Made by a program: the position numbers and the translations under genes. Positions 1-5,836 of a stretch of 8,497 bases of DNA are shown here, one piece after another (positions within the stretch are counted from its first letter, which is position 1; each line of letters opens with the position of its first letter). The stretch covers positions 1 to 8,497 of the forward strand of contig MHWZ01000037.1 of NCBI GenBank assembly GCA_001825475.1, written 5' to 3'. The notes under the pieces are model-generated. The model made no database searches. It had not been told where the DNA came from and saw only the letters and a list, made by a program, of their open reading frames with translations. Source of the DNA: Candidatus Zambryskibacteria bacterium RIFOXYD2_FULL_43_10. Lineage in GTDB: Bacteria; Patescibacteriota; Minisyncoccia; Phycocordibacterales; Zambryskibacteraceae.

Positions 1-93
1 GTTGCCGAGTGAAGCGAGGCCGTGGCGGGGCGATTTCCATTAGTTACGAATTTTTGATAAAATAGGTTCGAGTGAAGTCATAAAGACACTCAA
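1..93. other. Unassigned left flank, 93 bp
   Basis: No gene can be supported here. The first 45 bases are GC-rich and the rest AT-rich, a visible change in composition. Short plus-strand reading frames run from the window edge to stops at about 43 and 62, so the tail of an unknown gene on the left is possible but unrecognisable. A 9-bp direct repeat (CGAGTGAAG) lies at 6-14 and 69-77, 63 bp apart. A weak 5-bp dyad (GAGTG at 70-74, CACTC at 87-91) sits just beyond the stop codon of the neighbouring minus-strand gene, but it has no convincing T-run for a terminator. Confidence 0.5.
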
Positions 94-786
94 TTAATCT
101 CTGGAAGTAGAGGTGGCGGATTTCTCAAGAGCCTTAGCCTTGGCGGCCAACGCCTTAAGAGCCGGTACTTTCTCTTCTAATTCTTCAACGGAATGAAAGC
201 CATGATACGAAAGACCGTTGATAATCAAGGCCGGTAGATCCGATTTGACTTTATAAATTGACACAAGAGTATCAATGGCGCCAACATCAAAGTGATAATC
301 AAATGAATATACCCGTAGATCCGGATATCTATCTCTAAGCGCCGTTAAGACATACCCCATCTTTTCGCAATCCTCGCAAACATCTTTAGTTGAATAAAAA
401 TAAAGAATAAAAGTCGGTTTGATACCGCACTTTTCCGTCAATCGTTTCATCAGAAGATAATCTTTTATTTCCAACAAAAAGTATGAGCGTTTCAAATATT
501 CAAGATCCCCAGTGTTTAATTCAGTTTGATTTTCGGCATAAGTCAGCCTTTCTCCGATAGAACCAAGTTCTTTGGAAAGAAAGCCGGGGCCGATATCTTT
601 GCAAGATGTTTCTTCCAACAACATAAATTGGGTTTCGGACGAAAGAATATCCAACGCTACTCGATTTTCAATCGCGCGGACATCTTCAAGTTTTTTCTGG
701 CCTAAGATATTTGATACATAGATAGCGGTACCAAAAATAATAGCGGTGATAGTAAAGGCAGCAATATATTTCTTAGAATTAATCAT
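94..786 (-). CDS. Membrane-anchored thioredoxin-fold protein with CxxC motif
   Basis: The protein has 230 residues. Residues 7-28 form one hydrophobic segment after a short Lys-containing start, so an N-terminal membrane anchor with the rest outside the membrane is likely. Residues about 35-120 are mostly helical and charged and match no domain I know. Residues about 124-207 look like a thioredoxin fold: a beta strand (PTFILYFYS), then the redox motif C137-E-D-C140, a helix, a second strand (LRVYSFDY), and a probable cis-proline at P185 (SDLPALIING). The C-terminal tail is Ala/Lys-rich helix. C62 and C120 are extra cysteines. The gene follows the glycosyltransferase by 19 nt on the same strand, so co-transcription is likely, though a TATAAT box just before its ATG suggests its own promoter too. 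A thiol-disulfide role is inferred from the motif; substrate and partner are unknown. No Shine-Dalgarno sequence is seen. Confidence 0.75.
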   Translation of the reverse strand: MINSKKYIAAFTITAIIFGTAIYVSNILGQKKLEDVRAIENRVALDILSSETQFMLLEETSCKDIGPGFLSKELGSIGERLTYAENQTELNTGDLEYLKRSYFLLEIKDYLLMKRLTEKCGIKPTFILYFYSTKDVCEDCEKMGYVLTALRDRYPDLRVYSFDYHFDVGAIDTLVSIYKVKSDLPALIINGLSYHGFHSVEELEEKVPALKALAAKAKALEKSATSTSRD

Positions 787-794
787 TTCGGCAA

Positions 795-800
795 ATTATA
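795..800 (-). promoter_or_regulatory. Possible internal -10 box for the thioredoxin-fold gene
   Basis: On the minus strand a perfect TATAAT hexamer ends 8 nt before the ATG at 786, inside the 19-nt gap after the glycosyltransferase stop. Transcription starting about 7 nt past it would give an essentially leaderless mRNA. No good -35 was found, and the local sequence is AT-rich, so chance occurrence is quite possible. Confidence 0.3.
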
Positions 801-805
801 TTAAA

Positions 806-2047
806 TTACTTCCAACTTATTTGTCTTTTAAAAACCGTGCTGAATACGGCCTTTGCCAGCCACAAGGGTACAATGAAAACATAAATGATAAGATAGTAAA
901 AAACTCCTCTGGTAATTGTAAATTGACCGTCGGTCAGCTTAATGGCAAGATATAAAATGACAAAAGTTAATATAATGGCACTTAAGGTCAAAAAGGGTAC
1001 CACACCTGTATTAATGAAGAACCAGTCGAAAGTGGGGGATTTCCAAGAGAATCCTATTATTTGAAACTTCGTTAAAGTGTCAGAAACGCTGGAAAGATTA
1101 TTCCAAAGGACGCGAGCGGCAAGATAGAGAGTGGAGAAGATCGAGGAAGTGGCAATAGGTAAAATAAAAAGACCAATATGTCCATATTTTCGATTAAAAA
1201 ACAGTTCCTTATAATCTATAACGTTGTTTAAAAAACCATATGTCCAACGCACCCTCTGTTTAAAGAGCGTCGGAAATCTAAGTGGTGTTGTTGTATAAAC
1301 ATGCGCCCCGTGAGAATTCACTATTTTATAGTGATTTTTCTGTAAACGTAAGGCCATCTCCAGATCTTCAGTATGGTGCGCGTGACGGTAACCGCCAAGT
1401 TCTTGAAATACTTTAGTGCGAAAAATGGAAAATGGCCCTGGTGTTACATAGAGCGCACCGAGAGAAGAAAGCATGCGACGAAGGAAAATGCCCCAACTAT
1501 ATTCAATTTTTTGAACGTATTGCAGAATAGTTGTCGGATTATATACCTTAATTGAAGGGGTAACAGCCATAATGTCCGCATTATCAAAAAAAGGCACTAT
1601 TTTTTTAAGAGCATTAGTATTGACAAACGAATCGGCGTCAAGGCATCCTACCAGATCGCTTTTTACCAATTCCAAGGCTAAATTCAGCGCCGTATGTTTG
1701 CCGCCATTTTTTTTCCATAAAAGATTGATCTGAGAACGGTCCTTAAACTGCATAAGCCGAGAACGCGTTCCATCAGTCGAACCATCATCGACAACAATAA
1801 TAGAAAGTTTTTCTCGTGGATAATCTAAATTCAAAAGTGAAGAAATAGTACTTTCGACCGTAAGTTCTTCATTAAAACAGGGCACAATTATAGTCACAGT
1901 TGGAAACCATTTGATATTCTTTCCAACATACTTATCTTCCCAACCCAATTCCTCTTTCACTTCAAAATAAGTAATAAGAAGAAAAACCTCAAAAAAGAGG
2001 GTGATGAAAAGAGAACAATAGAGAATAAATGTTTGAATCTCAACCAT
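806..2047 (-). CDS. Processive family 2 glycosyltransferase, multi-pass membrane protein
   Basis: The protein has 413 residues from the ATG at 2047. A GTG at 2062 would add five residues, but it directly abuts the predicted -10 box, so the ATG is preferred. Residues 6-28 are a membrane segment. The GT-A domain follows: VTIIVPCFNEE (51-61), nucleotide-binding VVDDGSTDGT (85-94), the metal-binding D137-A-D139, the acceptor-site TPGPF (202-206), the catalytic-base region TEDLE (226-230), and QRVRW (264-268), the QxxRW signature of processive synthases. About three more membrane segments follow (roughly 290-312, 345-370, 380-402). This is the plan of PgaC/IcaA poly-N-acetylglucosamine, hyaluronan and cellulose synthases, so it probably builds and exports a polysaccharide from a UDP-sugar. 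The sugar cannot be read from sequence. There is no PilZ domain and no neighbouring export or deacetylase gene. It is likely co-transcribed with the thioredoxin-fold gene. Confidence 0.88.
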   Translation of the reverse strand: MVEIQTFILYCSLFITLFFEVFLLITYFEVKEELGWEDKYVGKNIKWFPTVTIIVPCFNEELTVESTISSLLNLDYPREKLSIIVVDDGSTDGTRSRLMQFKDRSQINLLWKKNGGKHTALNLALELVKSDLVGCLDADSFVNTNALKKIVPFFDNADIMAVTPSIKVYNPTTILQYVQKIEYSWGIFLRRMLSSLGALYVTPGPFSIFRTKVFQELGGYRHAHHTEDLEMALRLQKNHYKIVNSHGAHVYTTTPLRFPTLFKQRVRWTYGFLNNVIDYKELFFNRKYGHIGLFILPIATSSIFSTLYLAARVLWNNLSSVSDTLTKFQIIGFSWKSPTFDWFFINTGVVPFLTLSAIILTFVILYLAIKLTDGQFTITRGVFYYLIIYVFIVPLWLAKAVFSTVFKRQISWK

Positions 2048-2075
2048 TGCGATAAGGCACACTATACCATAAGAT
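2047..2075 (+). promoter_or_regulatory. Candidate promoter for the phenylalanyl-tRNA synthetase gene
   Basis: TTGCGA (2047-2052) and TAAGAT (2070-2075) are 17 bp apart, each matching its consensus hexamer at four of six positions. Transcription would begin near 2082, almost at the ATG at 2084, giving a leaderless or nearly leaderless message. An alternative -10 on the same strand is TATACC at 2063-2068. Either one overlaps or touches the opposing promoter, so the two directions probably compete for RNA polymerase. Confidence 0.4.
2061..2069 (-). promoter_or_regulatory. Extended -10 promoter for the glycosyltransferase operon
   Basis: Read on the minus strand this is TGG-TATAGT: the TGn of an extended -10 plus a hexamer matching TATAAT at five of six positions. 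No -35 is evident, as is common for extended -10 promoters. The predicted start near 2054 leaves a leader of only about 7 nt before the ATG at 2047. Confidence 0.5.
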
Positions 2076-2083
2076 ATGGGATT

Positions 2084-3232
2084 ATGCCTGAAAATATAGT
2101 TATCCGATCGGACGAAGAAAGGCGGCTTCGTGAGATTCTAGAAACTAAAAGCGATCCAGAATCAGAACGTTTAAGGAGATTTTTAAACATGCCAGATTTA
2201 TCCCGCACACCTGGCAGTCCCATTAATGAAATCGTTAAGCGTTTTATCAATATTCCTGATTTTAAGGGATTTGACATTATCGAGGTACCAGAAATAGTAC
2301 CGGCGGATATTAGTTTCGATCTATTTGATTTCCCAGCTGATCATCCCGCCCGCTCAAAATCTGATACTTATTACGTCGATGATAAGCATATTTTACGGAC
2401 CCATACGACAGTTATGTGGTATTACTATTTACAGAATCCCGGTGTCCAGAAACGCATGACTTCAGGCAAACCTGTAGGTTGTTTTTCATTCGGTAAGGTA
2501 TATAGGAAAGATGAAATTGATCGTAGCCACATGAATGTCTTCCACCAAATAGATGGCTGGTACTTAGTTCCTAAGGATAAGAAAATAATCGGAACTGAAG
2601 ATTTGGAAGTAGCTTTGCGAGCAATTGCCAAAGAAGTGTTCGGTTCTGGTGCCAAATTAAAAATTTTTCCAGATACGTTCCCTTACACCGATCCTTCTTT
2701 ACAAATGGAGGTGGAAAGGAATGGCACATGGCTTGAGGTGTTAGGAAGTGGGGTGGTTAAGAGCAGTGTTTTAGAAAAATTTGGTGTTGATTCTTCAAAA
2801 TGGAATGGTTGGGCTTTTGGTCCAGGTATTGAACGATTAGCAATGGTGAGCATGGAACTACCAGATATTCGTCTTTTGTGGTCAGAGGATGAGAGGGTTA
2901 AACGACAATTAAAACTTGGTAATAAGTATAAAGAGGTTTCTAAATTTCCTTCAATTGTAAGAGATATCTCATTTGTTGTGGATAAGAATTTTGTACCCAA
3001 TGATTACTTCGATGTTATTCGGGATATCGGAGAAGATTTGATAGAACAAGTGGAACTATTAGATAAATACGAAAACTCTGACAAATTCGGGGGAGGGAAG
3101 TTAAGTTATACTTTCCGGATTACTTATCGAAGCCTCGAAAGAACCCTGACAAATGAGGAAATCAATAAAATTCATTCTAAAATCGAAGAGAAAACAAAGG
3201 CTGATTTTAAGGGCAAAATCCGCCTAGAATAA
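2084..3232 (+). CDS. Single-chain phenylalanyl-tRNA synthetase, mitochondrial type (PheS core plus FDX-ACB)
   Basis: This 382-residue enzyme should attach phenylalanine to tRNA-Phe in the cytoplasm. Residues about 45-275 are the class II catalytic core of PheS: PADHPAR (84-90), LRTHTT (104-109), motif 2 GKVYRKDEIDRSHMNVFHQIDGW (137-159), LEVLGSGV (217-224) and motif 3 GWAFGPGIERLAM (242-254), then PDIRLLWSEDER. A244 matches the alanine that sizes the Phe pocket in bacterial PheS. Residues about 285-382 are an FDX-ACB domain (SKFPSIVRDISFVVD, VELLDKYE, YRSLERTLTNEEI), normally found at the end of the beta subunit PheT. The roughly 100-residue N-terminal coiled coil of bacterial PheS is absent. 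This is the layout of the monomeric mitochondrial enzyme (FARS2/MSF1), and no pheT is adjacent. No editing domain is present. An upstream in-frame ATG at 2033 lies inside the divergent gene and is less likely to be the start. No symbol is given because it is not a plain pheS. Confidence 0.92.
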   Translation: MPENIVIRSDEERRLREILETKSDPESERLRRFLNMPDLSRTPGSPINEIVKRFINIPDFKGFDIIEVPEIVPADISFDLFDFPADHPARSKSDTYYVDDKHILRTHTTVMWYYYLQNPGVQKRMTSGKPVGCFSFGKVYRKDEIDRSHMNVFHQIDGWYLVPKDKKIIGTEDLEVALRAIAKEVFGSGAKLKIFPDTFPYTDPSLQMEVERNGTWLEVLGSGVVKSSVLEKFGVDSSKWNGWAFGPGIERLAMVSMELPDIRLLWSEDERVKRQLKLGNKYKEVSKFPSIVRDISFVVDKNFVPNDYFDVIRDIGEDLIEQVELLDKYENSDKFGGGKLSYTFRITYRSLERTLTNEEINKIHSKIEEKTKADFKGKIRLE

Positions 3233-3257
3233 GTCACTTAAATACCTTTCTTTTAAG

Positions 3258-3279
3258 GCCCATTTATGCTAAAATGGGC
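3258..3279 (+). promoter_or_regulatory. gyrB promoter: extended -10 inside an 8-bp inverted repeat
   Basis: TGC-TAAAAT at 3267-3275 is an extended -10 box (five of six matches) and would start transcription near 3282, leaving about 11 nt before the ATG at 3293. It is enclosed by a perfect inverted repeat, GCCCATTT (3258-3265) and AAATGGGC (3272-3279), with a 6-nt centre. The dyad lies 25 nt past the upstream stop codon but is not followed by a T-run, so an operator is a better reading than a terminator. A second TAAAAT at 3283-3288 is too close to the ATG to be the main box unless the message is leaderless. Confidence 0.5.
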
Positions 3280-3292
3280 GCATAAAATACAT

Positions 3293-5284
3293 ATGCCGAA
3301 ATCAGCTAAACCAGCCAAGAAAACGGGCGCGTACAGCGCCGAATCCATCACAGTTTTAGAGGGACTTGAGCCAGTACGTAAACGCCCCGGCATGTATATT
3401 GGTACTACCGGCCCTGATGGTCTCCATCATCTTGTCACGGAGATTTTTGACAATTCTCGTGACGAAGCCATGGGCGGATTTGCCGACGATATAGAGATAA
3501 CTCTTTTGCCAAACAATCAGATTCGCGTGGTTGACAATGGCCGAGGTATTCCTATCGATATTCACAAACAGACAAAAGTTTCTGCTCTGGAGACCATTAT
3601 GACAACGCTCCATGCCGGAGGTAAATTTGACGGCGAAAGTTACAAGGTTTCTGGAGGATTGCATGGAGTCGGCGGTTCAGTGGTTAATGCCCTTTCTATA
3701 TATTGTCGAGCCGAGGTGCATCGAGACAGTGGCATTTATATTCAAGAATACAGTCAGGGTAAGAAAAAGAGCGCGGTCAAAAAAATTGGCACCTCCAAGC
3801 TCCACGGCACTATTATCACTTTTCAACCGGATCCGATTATTTTCCCGGATATTAATTTTAACTTTGAACGCATCGTAAATCATCTGCGTCAACAGGCTTA
3901 TTTAGTCAAGGGTTTGCGCATTTCGGTTATTGACGCCCGCGCAGCGGAAGTCTGGCCCTCTCGAAAAAACGCCGAGTTTCCGGAAGGAATTTTTTATACC
4001 CGCGAACTTGGTCTAAACGCGCCTTCAATGTCTTTCTATTTTGATGGTGGACTTATGTCTTTGGTACGATTTGAAAACGAACATAGCAAACCGATACATA
4101 AGAATATTTTTTATGTTGCAAAAAATGCCAACGGCAATGACTACGAGACGGTAGAAGTGGCTCTTCAGTATGTTGATGATATTTCTTCCCGTCTTTTACC
4201 CTTTGCCAACAATATTTACACGGCCGAAGGCGGCACGCACGTCACCGGCTTTAAAACCGCTTTGACTAGAAGTCTAAATACTTATGCCCGGAAGAATAAT
4301 TTGGTAAATGAAAAGGAGGATAATTTCACTGGAGATGACGCGCTTGAGGGTCTCACCGCCGTCATTTCGATTAAATTGCGTGAGATTCAATTTGAAGGAC
4401 AAACCAAGGCTAAGCTCGGCAGTGTGGAGGCGCAAAGCATGGTCACCACCATCTTTGGTGAGGCCTTCTCCGCCTATCTTGAAGAAAATCCGGATGATGC
4501 CAGGAGTATTATTCAGAAAGTGATACTCGCACTCAAGGCGAGAAAGGCCGCCAAGGCCGCGAAAGATTCTGTGCTTCGCAAGGGCGCGCTTGAGGGTATG
4601 ACATTGCCCGGTAAACTTGCTGATTGCCAGTCCCGTTCAGCCGAAGAATCTGAACTCTTTATCGTGGAGGGAGATTCCGCCGGCGGTACAGCCAAACAGG
4701 GAAGAGACAGGCGGATTCAAGCCATCTTGCCTTTACGCGGCAAGATTCTCAATATTGAACGCGCCCATCTTGATCGCATGCTTGCTAGCGAACAAATTAA
4801 AAATTTAGTGGTCGCCTTCGGCACAGCAATAGGAGACACTTTCGATATCACCAAACTTCGTTATCATAAAATTATCATCGCCACCGATGCCGATGTTGAC
4901 GGCGCTCATATCCGAACTCTCTTATTGACGCTTCTCTATAGATTTTTCCGTCCGCTTATTGATTCTGGTTTTGTTTATATTGCCCAACCGCCACTTTATA
5001 AAATTAAAAAGGGGAAGGAGATTGTCTACGCTTATTCAGATACGGAGCGCGATAAAAAAGCTGTAGAGGGAGCCGACGTTCAACGCTACAAAGGTCTCGG
5101 AGAAATGAACGCCGAAGAACTTTGGGAAACAACTATGGATCCGAAAGCCAGAATTCTTAAACAAGTTAATGTTGAAGATGCGAGAGAGGCAGATCGTATT
5201 TTTGACATTCTAATGGGCAGTGATGTCCCTTCCCGTAAGTCTTTTATCCAATCTAACGCCAAAAAGGCTGTTCTAGACGTGTAA
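3293..5284 (+). CDS. gyrB: DNA gyrase subunit B (type IIA topoisomerase ATPase subunit)
   Basis: The protein has 663 residues. Together with GyrA (not in this window) it would introduce negative supercoils using ATP. The GHKL ATPase domain has the catalytic glutamate region TEIFDNSRDEA (49-59; E50, N54), DNGRGIP (81-87) and the lid GGLHGVGGS (121-129). The transducer domain carries FANNIYTAEGGTH (304-316) and the QTK loop (370-372). The Toprim domain has EGDSAGG (459-465) and the metal-binding D532-A-D534-V-D536, followed by the tail signature QRYKGLGEMNAEELWETTMDP (597-617). The length is that of the short GyrB type without the roughly 170-residue insert of E. coli GyrB. ParE is the main alternative, since B-type subunits are hard to separate by eye. 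The ATG at 3293 is chosen because an in-frame ATG at 3266 overlaps the promoter. The gene is probably transcribed alone: it has its own promoter and a terminator-like dyad downstream. No Shine-Dalgarno sequence is seen. Confidence 0.93.
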   Translation: MPKSAKPAKKTGAYSAESITVLEGLEPVRKRPGMYIGTTGPDGLHHLVTEIFDNSRDEAMGGFADDIEITLLPNNQIRVVDNGRGIPIDIHKQTKVSALETIMTTLHAGGKFDGESYKVSGGLHGVGGSVVNALSIYCRAEVHRDSGIYIQEYSQGKKKSAVKKIGTSKLHGTIITFQPDPIIFPDINFNFERIVNHLRQQAYLVKGLRISVIDARAAEVWPSRKNAEFPEGIFYTRELGLNAPSMSFYFDGGLMSLVRFENEHSKPIHKNIFYVAKNANGNDYETVEVALQYVDDISSRLLPFANNIYTAEGGTHVTGFKTALTRSLNTYARKNNLVNEKEDNFTGDDALEGLTAVISIKLREIQFEGQTKAKLGSVEAQSMVTTIFGEAFSAYLEENPDDARSIIQKVILALKARKAAKAAKDSVLRKGALEGMTLPGKLADCQSRSAEESELFIVEGDSAGGTAKQGRDRRIQAILPLRGKILNIERAHLDRMLASEQIKNLVVAFGTAIGDTFDITKLRYHKIIIATDADVDGAHIRTLLLTLLYRFFRPLIDSGFVYIAQPPLYKIKKGKEIVYAYSDTERDKKAVEGADVQRYKGLGEMNAEELWETTMDPKARILKQVNVEDAREADRIFDILMGSDVPSRKSFIQSNAKKAVLDV

Positions 5285-5312
5285 AATAAAAAAATAGTTT
5301 CTTTTTATATGA

Positions 5313-5342
5313 CCAATACCTAATTATTATTGGCTATTTTTT
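5313..5342 (+). terminator. Probable intrinsic terminator after gyrB
   Basis: CCAATA (5313-5318) pairs with TATTGG (5328-5333) around a 9-nt loop, followed after three bases by six T's (5337-5342). It lies 28 nt after the gyrB stop. The 6-bp, AT-rich stem is weak for a classical terminator. AAAAAATAG upstream of the dyad can also pair with CTATTTTTT on its downstream side, which would lengthen the stem. Confidence 0.45.
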
Positions 5343-5345
5343 ATT

Positions 5346-5433
5346 GTGGACAACATGTTGATAAAAAGTGGATAACTTTAGTAGTGTTGTGGAGAGGAGT
5401 GGTATAAGATGTTTCTTAGTGGGAAACAGTGGT
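5346..5433 (+). promoter_or_regulatory. mraZ promoter with phased GTGGN array, candidate MraZ operator
   Basis: Six GTGGN elements, all on the plus strand, start at 5346, 5368, 5389, 5399, 5419 and 5429, with steps of 22, 21, 10, 20 and 10 bp. The last four sit on an exact 10-bp grid with one degenerate position (ATGTT at 5409), so all face the same side of the helix. A -10-like TATAAG (5403-5408, five of six) lies among them without a clear -35. MraZ is known to bind repeats of TGGGN separated by 5-bp spacers upstream of its own gene in E. coli, also a 10-bp period, and related direct repeats in Mycoplasma. Autoregulation of the operon by MraZ is therefore likely here. Confidence 0.65.
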
Positions 5434-5440
5434 AAGAGCT

Positions 5441-5836
5441 ATGTTTATCGGCGAATACACACACACCGTTGATGAAAAAAATCGCTTTTCTTTGCCTGCG
5501 AAATTTCGTAAGGAGCTCGGTAAGAAAGTAGTTGTGACTCGCGGCAAAGATCATTGTCTTTTTCTGTATCCCACGAAGACCTGGATTTCCATCTCGGAGG
5601 AGGTGAAAAAACTCGGTCACGTTGAAAGCGACCATCGCTACACGCGGTTCACTTTCTCCGGCGCATCTGAAGTAGAGATCGATTCTATAGGTAGGATTCT
5701 AATCCCCGAATTTTTACGAGAGTTCGCGGGCTTGAAAAATCCGATTGTCATCACCGGCGTTCACGATAGAGTGGAAATCTGGAATGTCTCAAGCTGGTCA
5801 GCGTATAGAAAACGACTTGAATCAGAATATGCATAA
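5441..5836 (+). CDS. mraZ: MraZ, transcriptional regulator of the division and cell wall cluster
   Basis: The protein has 131 residues, slightly short for the family (about 140-152), with the missing part at the C-terminus. It has two SpoVT/AbrB-like swapped-hairpin halves, each with the diagnostic DxxxR motif: D11-E-K-N-R15 (followed by FSLPAKFR) and D81-S-I-G-R85 (followed by ILIPEFLR). The opening MFIGEYTHTVDEKNRF is close to the usual MFMGEYxHTIDxKGR, which fixes the ATG at 5441. A GTG at 5429 is in frame but lies inside the repeat array. AAGAG at 5434-5438 is a weak ribosome binding site, the best in the window. MraZ forms ring-shaped oligomers, binds phased repeats in its own promoter and controls the cluster. 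The gene overlaps rsmH by 8 nt. Confidence 0.95.
   Translation: MFIGEYTHTVDEKNRFSLPAKFRKELGKKVVVTRGKDHCLFLYPTKTWISISEEVKKLGHVESDHRYTRFTFSGASEVEIDSIGRILIPEFLREFAGLKNPIVITGVHDRVEIWNVSSWSAYRKRLESEYA

Noticed and set aside
746..955. 69-codon plus-strand reading frame across the thioredoxin/glycosyltransferase junction
   Set aside because: It is antisense to the C-terminus of the glycosyltransferase and the start of the thioredoxin-fold gene, and its product has no recognisable features.
2084..3232. Frameshift or fusion artefact joining separate pheS and pheT genes
   Set aside because: The frame is continuous. The join between the catalytic core and FDX-ACB falls where mitochondrial PheRS has it, and none of the 400-plus other residues of PheT (B3/B4 editing, B5) are present.
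3258..3279. Terminator for the PheRS gene
   Set aside because: The inverted repeat is a good stem but is followed by GCATAAAATAC rather than a T-run, and the gyrB extended -10 lies within it.
4308..4523. Open reading frame overlapping gyrB in another frame
   Set aside because: It lies wholly inside the highly conserved gyrB frame, has no family resemblance and a composition typical of a shadow frame.
5429..5440. GTG start for mraZ at 5429
   Set aside because: MraZ proteins begin at the MF.GEY sequence encoded from 5441, and the GTG belongs to the last GTGGN element.
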